A stretch of DNA of 64,000 nt, taken from assembly GCF_011189575.1 (NCBI RefSeq), contig NZ_PUJW01000011.1, forward strand, positions 62,001 to 126,000, written 5' to 3'. Below, piece after piece: positions 35,585 to 45,384 of this stretch. Each line of letters opens with the position of its first letter. Position 1 is the stretch's first letter. Below the pieces are notes generated by a model. That model made no database searches. It saw nothing but the letters and a program-made list of their open reading frames with translations, and had not been told where the DNA came from. The stretch comes from Photorhabdus cinerea (GTDB taxonomy: Bacteria; Pseudomonadota; Gammaproteobacteria; Enterobacterales; Enterobacteriaceae). A program made the position numbers and the translations under genes.

Positions 35585-36020
35585 CCTTGCCCTGGCGCAT
35601 CAGCGTATTTTTTAAAATCTGACCAAACAGTGCTGGTTTTACGGATTGTTTTTCAGTGTTGTTGCGGCTGGATTCAGGTATTGGCATTTGATGTAACAAA
35701 TTAATTTGCTGGGCAGTCACACCCAATATCAGCCAGTCATTTTCGACTTCCACAATAACGACACGTTCACGTTGCCCAAGAGAGCAACTGGCTTTGATAC
35801 TCAATTGTTGCTGAGTTTTTCCTTTGCCGGGAATTAGCCCCATACGGCGTATTAACCAGGTAATGGTGAAAATCAACAGCAAAACTCCCGCCAGCGCACT
35901 GCTGACTTGCATCAGTGTTTGACCAGCGGGAAGTGGAGAGGAGGTTGCTACCTGAGTAACAGCTTGAGTTTGCGCGACAGGTTCTGTCGCGCCATTATGC
36001 AGAGAAGGCTGGAAAGCCAT
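35568..36020 (-). CDS. fliO: Flagellar export assembly protein FliO
   Basis: 150 residues with one membrane helix (~residues 40-60, ALAGVLLLIFTITWLIRRMG) and a basic cytoplasmic tail with SCSLGQRERVVIVEVENDWL. FliO stabilises FliP during gate assembly. Low conservation of the ends is normal for this family. It starts one base after fliN. Confidence 0.92.
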   Translation of the reverse strand: MAFQPSLHNGATEPVAQTQAVTQVATSSPLPAGQTLMQVSSALAGVLLLIFTITWLIRRMGLIPGKGKTQQQLSIKASCSLGQRERVVIVEVENDWLILGVTAQQINLLHQMPIPESSRNNTEKQSVKPALFGQILKNTLMRQGKDDEKK

Positions 36021-36021
36021 G

Positions 36022-36441
36022 TTAGCGACTCAGGCGACGCATACGTTCAGAAGGTGTAATGATATCGGTGATACGGATACCGTATTTATCCGATACAACC
36101 ACCACTTCACCCTGAGCAATCAGGTATCCGTTGATTAAAATATCCAACGGTTCTCCAGCAAGACCATCAAGAGAAACAACTGAGCCTTGAGATAATCTTA
36201 GCAGTTGTTTAATCGTCATTTTTGTCCGGCCCAGTTCTACGGATAATTTGACCGGAATATCTAAAATCAGGTCAATATCCGATAAGTGAGCCAGTGCATC
36301 CTGAGGCTCCAGAGATTCAAAAATCGCCGCGTTACTGTCAGAGGTTTGTTGTTGTGCGGCCTGTTGTTCCAGAGCTTCTGCCCACATATCTTCGGCAGAT
36401 CCGGTTGCAGCGGTATCTGTGGGTTGCTTAGCATCACTCAT
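36022..36441 (-). CDS. fliN: Flagellar switch protein FliN
   Basis: 139 residues from the ATG at 36441, which overlaps the fliM stop by 8 bases and gives MSDAKQPTD, like E. coli FliN (137). The C-terminal SpoA domain (LDIPVKLSVELGRTKMTIKQ, PLDILINGYLIAQGEVVVV) forms the lower C-ring and binds FliH. Confidence 0.95.
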   Translation of the reverse strand: MSDAKQPTDTAATGSAEDMWAEALEQQAAQQQTSDSNAAIFESLEPQDALAHLSDIDLILDIPVKLSVELGRTKMTIKQLLRLSQGSVVSLDGLAGEPLDILINGYLIAQGEVVVVSDKYGIRITDIITPSERMRRLSR

Positions 36442-37438
36442 TGGGCTGTTCCTCATCCAGAGCATTTAAAACAGGGTTAATAAGATGTTCGACACGCAGG
36501 GCGTATTGCCCGTTTAATGTTCCGTATTGGCTGGTGAGCACAGGCACACCGTCAACGTGAACGATCAGGCGTTCGGGTTTATCAATAGGCAATATATCGC
36601 CCGGCTGAAGTTGCAGGATTTTTGACAACCTCAACGGGATATCTGCAAAGTTAGCGACCAGTTCCAGTTCTGAGTGCTGAACCTGTTTTACCAGGCTTTC
36701 CCGCCATAGACTGTCTTCCTGCCGGACATTTTCCAGCGGTGGGTTGGTTAGGCGTTCCCGTAATGGTTCGATCATGGCAAATGGAATACAGATGTTAAAT
36801 TCACCGCTCAGCGCCCCGATTTCCACCTGAAACGGTGTTGTAACAACAATATCGTTCGGCGATGTGGTGATGTTGGTGAATTTCACCTGCATTTCAGAGC
36901 GCACATATTCCACTTCAATTTTGAAAATGGAATCCCACGCATCACGATAGGAATCCAACGCCATCCGTAGCATCCGGTTAATCACCCGTTGTTCGGTATG
37001 CGTGAACTCACGACCTTCTACTTTGGTCGGGAAACGCCCATCACCACCGAACAGGTTATCTACGGCGATGTAAACCAGACTTGGCGCAAATGCAAATAAC
37101 GCTGTTCCTCGCAATGGTTTCAGATGAACCAGATTAAGGTTGGTCGGTACCGCCAGATTACGGGCAAATTCATGATAAGGCTGAATTTTTATTGCACCGA
37201 CCGTAATGTCCGGACTCCGGCGGAGCATGTTAAACAACCCCATCCTGAAATGACGGGCAAAGCGTTCATTAATAATTTCCAGTGCTTGCAGGCGTTCTCG
37301 GACAACGCGGCGTTGTGTATTAGGATCATAAGGACGAACCTCATTTTCCCCGGACGCAGTATTTTCCGTATCGTCACTGGCACTGTCGCCATTGAGCAGA
37401 GCATCAATCTCTGCCTGTGAAAGAATATTGTCACTCAT
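36434..37438 (-). CDS. fliM: Flagellar switch protein FliM
   Basis: 334 residues, identical in length to E. coli FliM. The N-terminal ILSQAEIDALLNGD is the CheY-P-binding segment; the middle (~50-230) is the CheC-like domain; the C-terminus has the SpoA fold (LQPGDILPIDKPERLIVHVD). It links CheY signalling to the C-ring. Confidence 0.97.
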   Translation of the reverse strand: MSDNILSQAEIDALLNGDSASDDTENTASGENEVRPYDPNTQRRVVRERLQALEIINERFARHFRMGLFNMLRRSPDITVGAIKIQPYHEFARNLAVPTNLNLVHLKPLRGTALFAFAPSLVYIAVDNLFGGDGRFPTKVEGREFTHTEQRVINRMLRMALDSYRDAWDSIFKIEVEYVRSEMQVKFTNITTSPNDIVVTTPFQVEIGALSGEFNICIPFAMIEPLRERLTNPPLENVRQEDSLWRESLVKQVQHSELELVANFADIPLRLSKILQLQPGDILPIDKPERLIVHVDGVPVLTSQYGTLNGQYALRVEHLINPVLNALDEEQPNE

Positions 37439-37443
37439 GCTGA

Positions 37444-37920
37444 TTATCGCAGAATAAACGTGGTGAACAGTACATCGGTGATAACCTGATCCGGCTCACC
37501 GGGTACCAATGTTGGGCTAAGTGTTTGCTTGATATCGGTCATCAAACGCAGTTTGCCGTTGTCATGAGCCAGCTCTGCTGATTTCTGGCGTGATAGTAGT
37601 AACAACATACGGCTACGAATTTCCGGTAGATACTCGTGGAAGCGCTGGCGGGTTTTTTCATCGGCTAAACGTAAAGTCACACCGATATAGAGCACACGGT
37701 CAAAGTGATCTTCGTTGTCGATCAGATTAACGGTAAAAGGCTCCAGAGCCATAAATACAGGGACTGCTATGGTTTTTGATGCCACAGAGTCACTCTCTCC
37801 TGCCTGTTTTAGTGCCCACCAACTGTATCCCCCGATGGCGGCACCGATAACGGCAATCAGTACTAACAGTATCATCCAAAATGGATTTTTGCGTTTACGC
37901 TCGTAGCTATAGTCAGACAT
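37444..37920 (-). CDS. fliL: Flagellar basal-body protein FliL
   Basis: 158 residues from the ATG at 37920; MSDYSYERKRKNPFW followed by one membrane helix (ILLVLIAVIGAAIGGYSWWAL). The periplasmic domain forms a ring around the stator. An upstream in-frame start would only add a poor leader. Separated from fliK by 308 bases containing an ERIC, so the operon is broken or stretched here. Confidence 0.94.
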   Translation of the reverse strand: MSDYSYERKRKNPFWMILLVLIAVIGAAIGGYSWWALKQAGESDSVASKTIAVPVFMALEPFTVNLIDNEDHFDRVLYIGVTLRLADEKTRQRFHEYLPEIRSRMLLLLSRQKSAELAHDNGKLRLMTDIKQTLSPTLVPGEPDQVITDVLFTTFILR

Positions 37921-38087
37921 GGACAGACAAATTCCTGTTTTCGTTGCGGACAAGTGTCCACTCATTCCGTGGCGGACTTGCTTAATCCATCAATATCGGT
38001 AGTAATTATCCCGCGTATTTTCGCTGGCAATAGCCGGAACAAACGGGGAAAAAACCACTAACTCGTTCGTTTGTTGTGAACCTTGTT

Positions 38088-38214
38088 GATAACCTTCATC
38101 TTTCAAGTTGCTACTTTGTTGGCTGCTTTCACTTACCCCAGTCACATCGTTATCTATGCTCTTGGGGAGGCGTTCACTTGCCGCCGCGCTGCAAATTGAA
38201 ATCTATTGGGTATA
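38088..38214 (+). repeat. Diverged ERIC element between fliL and fliK
   Basis: 127 bases aligning to the other ERICs (CTTTCAAGTTGC, TTGTTGGCTGC, ACCCCAGTCACATCGTTATC, ending TTGGGTATA) but with a degraded left end and many substitutions, so an old copy. The rest of 37921-38228 shows no gene. Confidence 0.85.
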
Positions 38215-38228
38215 AATACTTTCCACCA

Positions 38229-39521
38229 TCAGGCGAAAATATCCACACCTCCCCGGACGGATGCCAGTTGATGAGGTGTTAAATTTATGGTGGATTCTGT
38301 AGCAGAAAGGGTTTCTGGTGAGGTGTTAGCGTTATGGCCTCTGCCGTTGCCGGAATTTTGTGAACCAGATCGTTGTCCTTGTTGCCACGGGTTGGAGCTG
38401 TCACTGCTGACACTGCTTTGAGTCAGTTGAATACCACTTTCTGCTAAAGCATGACGAAGGCCAGGTAATGCCGCTTCCAGAGCAGCTCGGACATGGCTGT
38501 GAGCCGATGCCAGATGTAATTGGGCCTGATTATCTTCGACAGACATACGGATTTGTAATGCGCCCAGTTCTTGTGGATGCAAGCGTAGTTCTGCCTGTTG
38601 CAGGCCGTTGCGGTTAAACAATATGATTTGCTGGTTTAATTGTTGCTGCCACTCTTCACTACCCAACTGAGCATTCAGCAAAGGTGTTGAAGCACTGGAT
38701 AATTGAAACTGGGCTGTCTGATTATGCCCTGCGGAGAGCAGGGGAGAGGTTGTTACAGAGGAGATTTGCCCGGTTTGTTGATTTTCAGTGGTGGTCGGCG
38801 CGGGTTGGATCTCAGCTTGAGCGATGGTCTGAATCAGTACGGATTCACGTGGATGATTTTGCGTTGTACTTTCAGGTTGAATTCCGTGCTGAATAGTTGC
38901 CGGGGTAAGCTTGGGTTTTACTGGCGAATGTTGCACCAGTCCGTTTTCAGGTTTGATTTTAAAAAGCACTTCCGCTTTTTCTTCTTCCTGTTTTAGCTGT
39001 TCTGGAATCGCTGTCAGAGGATTTTCCTCAGTCGATAAGCCCGTAACGACTAATTCTTTAGCAGTAATTTGACGGTTTTTATCATTATGCTTGATAAGCC
39101 CGTCGGGCTGGAGGAGGCTACTTTTCTGGTTTTCTGAGCTGATAGCTAACCCGGATAATTGCACGGGTAAACTTGCCGCCAATTCTTCTGCTGACATGAG
39201 TTTTTCATCAGCAAGAACCGGTTGTTTGTTTACTTCTGCTTTCACATCAAGGGGAGTCAGTGAGGAGTTAATAGATTCCGCTGGCATTTCAGGGGAGATA
39301 GATAACAAGGGTAATAAACTGCTATTGGTATCATCCGTGATCTCTTTTCCTTCTTTAGATGATACTTTTCCCGGTTTGACCATACCTTTCTGTGCCGGTT
39401 CGGTCTCCAGATTAAGAAATTGAGCAAAAGCCGAAGGTTGCTCGGAGTCAGTGAGTGAATCACTGCACATTTGCTGGTTTTCTGCCGGTTTCAGGTCAGC
39501 AGGCAAAAGAGTGATATTCAT
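38229..39521 (-). CDS. fliK: Hook-length control protein FliK
   Basis: 430 residues (E. coli 375). A long Gln/Ser/Thr-rich N-terminal ruler with low conservation, then the conserved C-terminal switch domain (residues ~300-390) with NGLQQAELRLHPQELGALQI and RAALEAALPGLRHALAESGI. It measures the hook and flips FlhB specificity. The extra length lies in the ruler part and may mean a longer hook. Confidence 0.93.
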   Translation of the reverse strand: MNITLLPADLKPAENQQMCSDSLTDSEQPSAFAQFLNLETEPAQKGMVKPGKVSSKEGKEITDDTNSSLLPLLSISPEMPAESINSSLTPLDVKAEVNKQPVLADEKLMSAEELAASLPVQLSGLAISSENQKSSLLQPDGLIKHNDKNRQITAKELVVTGLSTEENPLTAIPEQLKQEEEKAEVLFKIKPENGLVQHSPVKPKLTPATIQHGIQPESTTQNHPRESVLIQTIAQAEIQPAPTTTENQQTGQISSVTTSPLLSAGHNQTAQFQLSSASTPLLNAQLGSEEWQQQLNQQIILFNRNGLQQAELRLHPQELGALQIRMSVEDNQAQLHLASAHSHVRAALEAALPGLRHALAESGIQLTQSSVSSDSSNPWQQGQRSGSQNSGNGRGHNANTSPETLSATESTINLTPHQLASVRGGVDIFA

Positions 39522-39964
39522 TATTTATTTCTCCATTGTGCACTACGTTGGGCATACTCATCCATTTGTTTTTGTTCCGTTCGGTTCTGATGTAATCTTC
39601 GGTTGTTATCTGCCCGTTGTTGCAAAGTATCAAAGGCATTGAGACGCTGTTGTTTTTCTCTCCACTGTGATAACGCCGTATCAAGCCGCTGTTGCCATTG
39701 ATTAAGCTGCAATTTGTGCTGTTCAATCGCCTTTTCCAGCGTCTTCATGAATTGCTGATAGTTTTGCCAGGTTGTGCACGGCATACCGCTACTTAGCGTG
39801 TCGTTCAGGCGTATCCGGTACTCATCTTGATAACCTATCAATGTTGCAAGTTGTTGCTCCATTTGCTGATGGTTCTGACGAACCTGTGCAAGGTGAGTGG
39901 CCGCTTTTTCCACTGCATTTTGTGCAAGTTCACGCAAGGTCATGAGAGGTGATTGTTGCTGCAT
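39521..39964 (-). CDS. fliJ: Flagellar export protein FliJ
   Basis: 147 residues, the length of E. coli FliJ, nearly all coiled coil with many Gln and Arg (NHQQMEQQLATLIGYQDEYR). It fits like a stalk in the FliI hexamer and carries chaperones to the gate. Overlaps fliK by one base; 42 bases follow fliI. Confidence 0.94.
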   Translation of the reverse strand: MQQQSPLMTLRELAQNAVEKAATHLAQVRQNHQQMEQQLATLIGYQDEYRIRLNDTLSSGMPCTTWQNYQQFMKTLEKAIEQHKLQLNQWQQRLDTALSQWREKQQRLNAFDTLQQRADNNRRLHQNRTEQKQMDEYAQRSAQWRNK

Positions 39965-40006
39965 CTTATTCCTCGCTTTAATGGCAACAGACGGAAAATT
40001 GTTACG

Positions 40007-41374
40007 TTACATGGGCAACAACTGTTGTAGTTGAGTACAGGCAGCTTCATATTCGCTACGCTCTTCAATATCCTGTTGTAGAAATTGTGCCATGTAGGGA
40101 TAAAGTTCAATTGCTTTGTCCAGGAGCGAATCACTGCCCGCTGCATAGGCGCCAACATTAATTAAGTCACGGTTACGCTGATAACTTGCGAGCAGTTGTT
40201 TGAATTGCTGTACCTGTCGGTAATGGTGTTTATCAATTAATGACGTCATGGCGCGGCTGATAGAGGCTTCAATATCAATTGCTGGGTAGTGCCCTGATTC
40301 TGCGAGCGAACGGGAAAGCACAATGTGGCCATCCAGAATGGCCCTGGCAGCATCGGCTATTGGGTCTTGCTGATCATCACCTTCGGTCAGTACGGTGTAA
40401 AACGCGGTAATCGAGCCACCGCCGTTAACACCATTCCCGGCACGTTCCACCAGCGCTGGAAGTTTGGCGAAAACTGAAGGGGGATAACCTTTGGTTGCCG
40501 GTGGCTCACCAATTGCTAATGCAATTTCACGTTGCGCCATACTGTAGCGGGTCAATGAATCCATAATCAGCAATACATGCTTACCCCGGTCTCGAAAATC
40601 TTCAGCGATACGGGTAGCGTAGGATGCGCCTTGCATACGCAACAATGGTGAGATATCGGCAGGTGCGGCGACAACTACTGAGCGAGCTAAGCCTGCCGCG
40701 CCAAGGATGTTTTCAATGAAGTCTTTAACTTCGCGGCCACGTTCACCGATCAAGCCAACGACAATCACATCTGCCTGTGTATAACGTGCCATCATGCCAA
40801 GCAGAACACTTTTACCCACGCCAGAACCGGCAAACAGGCCCATACGTTGCCCGCGTCCTACCGTGAGGAGGGCATTGATCGCCCGTACGCCGACATCCAA
40901 TACTTCGCTGATCGGCGTGCGTTGCAGCGGGTTAATTGGCGGTGTGGTCAGTGGTGCGCGATAGCCGGTATCCGGTGAAGGGAAACCATCCAGTGGGCGG
41001 CCAGCACCATCTAACACCCGTCCCAGCAGTTCCGGGCCAAGCGGTAACTGGCGTCCACTACTGCAATCTTCGCCGCTGTATGGACGGGCATAAACACGGG
41101 CGCCGGGTACAATACCTTCCAGATCTTCAAGAGGCATCAATAAAAGCTTGTCGCCGTTAAAACCAACGACTTCACTTTCAACTTCTTCAATATTGCCGCC
41201 ATTTTGCCGCTCAATCAGACATGTCGCTCCCAGAGGCAGATGTAAGCCTGTTGCCTCCATGACCAGCCCTGTTGCTCTGGTCAGACGCCCATAACGACGA
41301 ACCGGCGAAGTTTTCTCTAGCTTTTTCTCAAAGGCATCCAGCGTTGCTAACCAACGTCCGAGTCTTGCCGTCAT
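40007..41374 (-). CDS. fliI: Flagellar export ATPase FliI
   Basis: 455 residues from the ATG at 41374 (MTARLGRW, agreeing with homologues); it overlaps the fliH stop by one base. Walker A AGSGVGKS at residues 182-189 (K188), then the F1-ATPase-like GERGREVKDFIE and LLIMDSLTRYSMAQREIALA. It powers the export apparatus together with FliH and FliJ. Confidence 0.97.
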   Translation of the reverse strand: MTARLGRWLATLDAFEKKLEKTSPVRRYGRLTRATGLVMEATGLHLPLGATCLIERQNGGNIEEVESEVVGFNGDKLLLMPLEDLEGIVPGARVYARPYSGEDCSSGRQLPLGPELLGRVLDGAGRPLDGFPSPDTGYRAPLTTPPINPLQRTPISEVLDVGVRAINALLTVGRGQRMGLFAGSGVGKSVLLGMMARYTQADVIVVGLIGERGREVKDFIENILGAAGLARSVVVAAPADISPLLRMQGASYATRIAEDFRDRGKHVLLIMDSLTRYSMAQREIALAIGEPPATKGYPPSVFAKLPALVERAGNGVNGGGSITAFYTVLTEGDDQQDPIADAARAILDGHIVLSRSLAESGHYPAIDIEASISRAMTSLIDKHHYRQVQQFKQLLASYQRNRDLINVGAYAAGSDSLLDKAIELYPYMAQFLQQDIEERSEYEAACTQLQQLLPM

Positions 41375-42078
41375 TACAATTCTCCCGGTGCAGCCAACCG
41401 GCATAATTCATGCCAGCGTGTCGCTAGGCTGGCATCCAAATCGCCTTCATCGGCACTGATTTTGCAACCACCAGGGTGAAGTTTGTTATCTGCCAGTAAA
41501 CGCCAACCGTGTAGTGAAAGCGTGTTTCCCAGTTGTTTCTCAACCATTGGAATATCTTGTGGATGAACCCGAAGTTGCGGTTTACCGCTGAACATCGGTT
41601 CCTGTTGGATAAATTCACGGATCTGATTGAGCAGGGCAGTACCATCACAAATCGCCGGTTGTCCTAAGATCTGTTTTGCGGCGGTCAGTGATAGCTGCAT
41701 CAAACGAGATGCAATAATGGTATCGAGACCTTCAAGTGAATGCTGGAAATCCGCCAGCATATTTTGCCACTGTTCTGTAATGGGTTGTTGCTGCTGGTTT
41801 GCATCTTGCAATCCCTGTTCCAGACCGGCTTCTAAGCCGGCCTGATAACCTTTTTCATAGCCTTGAGCCTGACCTTCGACAAATCCTTGTTCATGGCCTG
41901 CTTGTCGCGCTTGTTCTTTCAGGTTGTCCAGCATCGCCGCTTGCTGAAGGATTTCATCACGCTCAGCGGTTTCCTGTGGGTCGTCAGTGGGCTCTGGTTT
42001 AGCTCGCAGTTTCTCCCATTGTGTGAGTTCATTGGGTTTCCATGGCTGCCAGCCGGCATTGTTCAACTTATCAGACAT
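41374..42078 (-). CDS. fliH: Flagellar export ATPase regulator FliH
   Basis: 234 residues from the ATG at 42078, overlapping fliG by 8 bases. The middle has the FliH glycine repeats (GHEQGFVEGQAQGYEKGYQA, continuing GLEAGLEQG, ~65-95). The C-terminal domain has LRVHPQDIPMVEKQLG and HPGGCKISADEGDLDASLAT. It binds and restrains FliI and tethers it to FliN. Confidence 0.96.
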   Translation of the reverse strand: MSDKLNNAGWQPWKPNELTQWEKLRAKPEPTDDPQETAERDEILQQAAMLDNLKEQARQAGHEQGFVEGQAQGYEKGYQAGLEAGLEQGLQDANQQQQPITEQWQNMLADFQHSLEGLDTIIASRLMQLSLTAAKQILGQPAICDGTALLNQIREFIQQEPMFSGKPQLRVHPQDIPMVEKQLGNTLSLHGWRLLADNKLHPGGCKISADEGDLDASLATRWHELCRLAAPGEL

Positions 42079-43063
42079 AGCTATCGTCGCCGCCATTCAG
42101 GATAATCTCACCGCTTTCTGCCAGACGACGAACAATAAGCAGAATGGCTTTCTGTTCGCTTTCCACTTGAGACATGCGTACCGGACCACGGTTTGCCAGG
42201 TCGTCACGCATAATCTCTGCGGCACGCTGAGACATATTGTTGAGGAAGTGGTCGCGTAGTTGCTGGTTGCAGCCTTTCAGTGCAATGAGCAGGGAGTCGG
42301 TAGAGATTTCCTGCAACAGGCGCTGGATACTGCGGTCATCCACATCAATGAGATTTTCGAACAGGAACATTTCATCAATGATTTTTTGTGCCAGTTCATT
42401 ATCGTAGGCGCGCATTGCTTCGATAACATTCTCTTCCTGCTGACTTTTCATCAGGTTGATGATTTCAGCCGCGGTACGAATACCGCCCATTTTGCTGCGC
42501 TTAAGATTTTGACCATCTAACAGGTTATTAAGTACTTCTGTCAGTTCGGCCAACGCAGCCGGTTGGACTCCGCCGAAAGTGGCAATACGCAACATGATGT
42601 CATTACGCAATTTGTCATCAAACAGCGCGAGAATATCGGCGGCCTGTCCGCGGTTTAAGTGAACCAGAATGGTGGCGATGATCTGTGGATGCTCTTCACG
42701 GATCATATCGGCTGCCATTTGTGGTTCCATAAAGTTAAGGGTCTCAATACCGGTGGTAGTTTCACGAGATTCGAGAATATCCTCAAGCAGGCTGGAGGCA
42801 CGTTCTTCACCCAGCGCTTTAATCAGCACCGAACGCAGATAATCACTGGCATTAATACTCAGTGCCGCATATTGGCCGGCATCTTCTTCAAATTCTGCCA
42901 ATACATCGACCAATTGCTGGTTGGAAACCTGGCGCATACCCGCCATTGTGATACTAAGTTGCTGAACTTCCCTGGAATTCAGGTGTTTAAACACCTCAGC
43001 CGCCTGATCTTCTCCCAGGGTCATTAACATGACGGCGCTTTTTTCTGTTCCGTTTAGGCTCAT
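42071..43063 (-). CDS. fliG: Flagellar switch/torque protein FliG
   Basis: 330 residues (E. coli 331) with three ARM-like domains. FNFMEP is the EHPQ-region helix partner; REEHPQIIATILVHL is the conserved EHPQ motif; the C-terminal domain has the charged torque helix (RDDLANRGPVRMSQVESEQK). It overlaps fliF by 4 bases. Confidence 0.97.
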   Translation of the reverse strand: MSLNGTEKSAVMLMTLGEDQAAEVFKHLNSREVQQLSITMAGMRQVSNQQLVDVLAEFEEDAGQYAALSINASDYLRSVLIKALGEERASSLLEDILESRETTTGIETLNFMEPQMAADMIREEHPQIIATILVHLNRGQAADILALFDDKLRNDIMLRIATFGGVQPAALAELTEVLNNLLDGQNLKRSKMGGIRTAAEIINLMKSQQEENVIEAMRAYDNELAQKIIDEMFLFENLIDVDDRSIQRLLQEISTDSLLIALKGCNQQLRDHFLNNMSQRAAEIMRDDLANRGPVRMSQVESEQKAILLIVRRLAESGEIILNGGDDSYV

Positions 43064-44763
43064 TGTTCGTTACTCATCCATTGACGGATCACCAGCGCTA
43101 CAACGCGAGGATCTTTTTCTGCCAGTTCGCGGATACGTTGGCTTTGAATTTCAGCACTGACTCGTTGACGTGTCAGTCTCTGGCGGGTTCTTTCATCCAT
43201 TTCTACATTGGATTCAGTAGATTGTCTTTTCTGAACTTTTTGTGCTTCAATCGCAGCTTTTTCTGCGGCACGTTTTTTGGCGAGTTGAGGAACAACCATT
43301 TTGCGCCACAGCAGCCATGCCACCAGAATCAATAACAGATAGCGACCCAAATCAAAGGCTTTTTCCAGCAGAATAGGGTTCTGCCATACCGGAATAACCT
43401 CGATATTTTCTTTGCTTTCAGTAAATGGCGTGTTAACCACATTTAAACTGTCACCACGTTCTTTGGAGAAGCCCATAGCTTCTCTGGTCAGCGCTTCTAT
43501 TTTCGCTAGTTGTTCTGGTGTCAGCGCCTGCGTCTCTGGGCCATTTTTGCCATCGACAGTGACATAATTGACGACAACCGCGACAGACAAGCGTTCAACA
43601 CCGCCTGCTTGTTGTTGTACATGACGAATAGTCCGGTCCACTTCATAGTTTGTGGTTTCGTCACGGCGGTTATTGCGATTACTGTTCACCATGCGCTCGT
43701 TACTGTTACCGGCGGATGATGATTTCTTATCGCTCTTGTCGTTTTTGTTGTTATCTTTGGTATTGGGCTTGTCAATCGGCGCGCTCGGTGGCGGGCTTGG
43801 TTGATTAGAAAGCGCACCGGGAACACCGCCAACCAGAGGGCTACCACTCTGCTCACTTTCACTTAACTGTTTTGAGCGAACAGCTGCCTGATTAGGCGGT
43901 TGATTAGGTTTGTATTCTTCTGCGGTTTCTTCACGGCGTGAAAAGTCCACCTGTGCTGTCACTTGGGCGTGAACGTTACTACGACCGACAACCGGGGTCA
44001 GAATAGCCTCAATACGGTGCTGGAAACGGTTTTCCACTTCCTGAATGTATTTTAATTGACTGGTATTGAGGTCGCGCCCGGTAGCGTCGGCTTGTGTCAA
44101 GAGACGTCCGGTCTGATCAACGATGGTGACATTGCTTGGCGGAAGCCCGGCGACACTGCTGGAGACCATATGGACAATGGCATTTATCTGGCCTTCATCT
44201 AGTGTACGACCTTGCAGCAATCCAACGGTAACGGATGCGGAAGGGGATTTTTGTTCACGAACAAACAGAGAAGGTTTGGGTAGCGCAAGATGAACACGGG
44301 CATTTTGCACAGGCCCTAAGGATTCAATTGTCCGTGACAATTCACCTTCCAATGCTCTTTGGTAGTTAACTTGTTCACTGAACTGGCTGATACCGAACTT
44401 TTCTTTATCGAGTAGTTCGAATCCGGCAGCTCCACCTTTAGGTAATCCTTGTTGTGCCAGCCTTAGCCGCGTCTCATGCACCTGTTCGGTAGGGATCATG
44501 ATAGCAGAGCCATTTTCGGCAAAACGGTAAGGGATATTTAACTGGGTTAGTTGTGTGACAATATCGCCACCGTCTTTATCGCTTAGATTACTGTAAAGCA
44601 CCCGATAATCGGGGCTGCGTAACCACAGGAAAAGGGCAATGACAATAGCGACGGCTGCACTGCCTGCAACCAATAATGGCACTTTAGGATCAGCTTTTAT
44701 CCGATTAATAATCGTATTGAAACCATTAGTTTGATTTTCAACGTCGGTTGTTGCGGCACTCAT
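43060..44763 (-). CDS. fliF: Flagellar MS-ring protein FliF
   Basis: 567 residues. Two membrane helices (~34-49 VAGSAAVAIVIALFLWL; ~455-470 YLLLILVAWLLW) flank a large periplasmic part with ring-building motifs (YRVLYSNLSDKDGGDIVTQL). A Gln/Ser/Lys-rich insert lies around residues 300-350 (DNNKNDKSDKKSS). The C-terminal tail (LTRQRVSAEIQSQRIRELAE) binds FliG. First gene of its operon, divergent from fliE. Confidence 0.96.
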   Translation of the reverse strand: MSAATTDVENQTNGFNTIINRIKADPKVPLLVAGSAAVAIVIALFLWLRSPDYRVLYSNLSDKDGGDIVTQLTQLNIPYRFAENGSAIMIPTEQVHETRLRLAQQGLPKGGAAGFELLDKEKFGISQFSEQVNYQRALEGELSRTIESLGPVQNARVHLALPKPSLFVREQKSPSASVTVGLLQGRTLDEGQINAIVHMVSSSVAGLPPSNVTIVDQTGRLLTQADATGRDLNTSQLKYIQEVENRFQHRIEAILTPVVGRSNVHAQVTAQVDFSRREETAEEYKPNQPPNQAAVRSKQLSESEQSGSPLVGGVPGALSNQPSPPPSAPIDKPNTKDNNKNDKSDKKSSSAGNSNERMVNSNRNNRRDETTNYEVDRTIRHVQQQAGGVERLSVAVVVNYVTVDGKNGPETQALTPEQLAKIEALTREAMGFSKERGDSLNVVNTPFTESKENIEVIPVWQNPILLEKAFDLGRYLLLILVAWLLWRKMVVPQLAKKRAAEKAAIEAQKVQKRQSTESNVEMDERTRQRLTRQRVSAEIQSQRIRELAEKDPRVVALVIRQWMSNEQ

Positions 44764-45046
44764 AGACGATCCTTGCCTTGCTGTTCAACATGAATACTAA
44801 AAGCGTGGCGTAACAAAACAGACTCCCCATACGCAAACGAAAAAATTCTTCCTATTTCCAGTCTTGTCATTATTCGCTGTTCACTCATTTTTTAATGGCA
44901 CAATAAGCCCTGACTTTTTACGTTAATTACCCGTTTTAGATTGAGGGGGCTATGTTAGGGTGGCAGCGTGAAAATATGCCTATAAACCTTCGGTTAATAT
45001 GGCATTGAATTGTGTAAGGTATAGGGTGGTTTAACACGAGGTTTTT
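44764..45046. promoter_or_regulatory. fliF-fliE divergent promoter region
   Basis: 283 bases between the divergent starts of fliF and fliE, expected to hold FlhDC-activated sigma-70 promoters in both directions. I see no sigma-28 match here and could not place a FlhDC box reliably. Confidence 0.5.
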
Positions 45047-45358
45047 ATGTCAATTCAGGCAATTGAAGGCGTGCTGCAACAGATGCAGGCTCAGGCATTA
45101 CAGGCGGCAAGCATTGCAAAACCAATGCCATTGCAGGGGGGATTTGCCAGTCAACTGACGGCTGCTGTTGGTAAAATTAATCAGACACGTTTGCATGCCA
45201 CGAAACAAACTCAGGATTTTACTCTGGGTGTACCGGGTGTAGAACTGAATGATGTGATGGTGGATATGCAAAAATCCAGTATCGCTTTGCAAATGGGCGT
45301 TCAGGTAAGAAATAAGCTGGTGGCTTCTTATCAGGAGATTATGAATATGCAGGTGTAG
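45047..45358 (+). CDS. fliE: MS ring-rod junction protein FliE
   Basis: 103 residues (E. coli 104) with the conserved C-terminal half VPGVELNDVMVDMQKSSIAL and VRNKLVASYQEIMNMQV. It links the MS ring with the rod. A monocistronic gene divergent from fliF, as in other enterobacteria. Confidence 0.96.
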   Translation: MSIQAIEGVLQQMQAQALQAASIAKPMPLQGGFASQLTAAVGKINQTRLHATKQTQDFTLGVPGVELNDVMVDMQKSSIALQMGVQVRNKLVASYQEIMNMQV

Positions 45359-45384
45359 GTATATTAATTTATTGATATATATAG

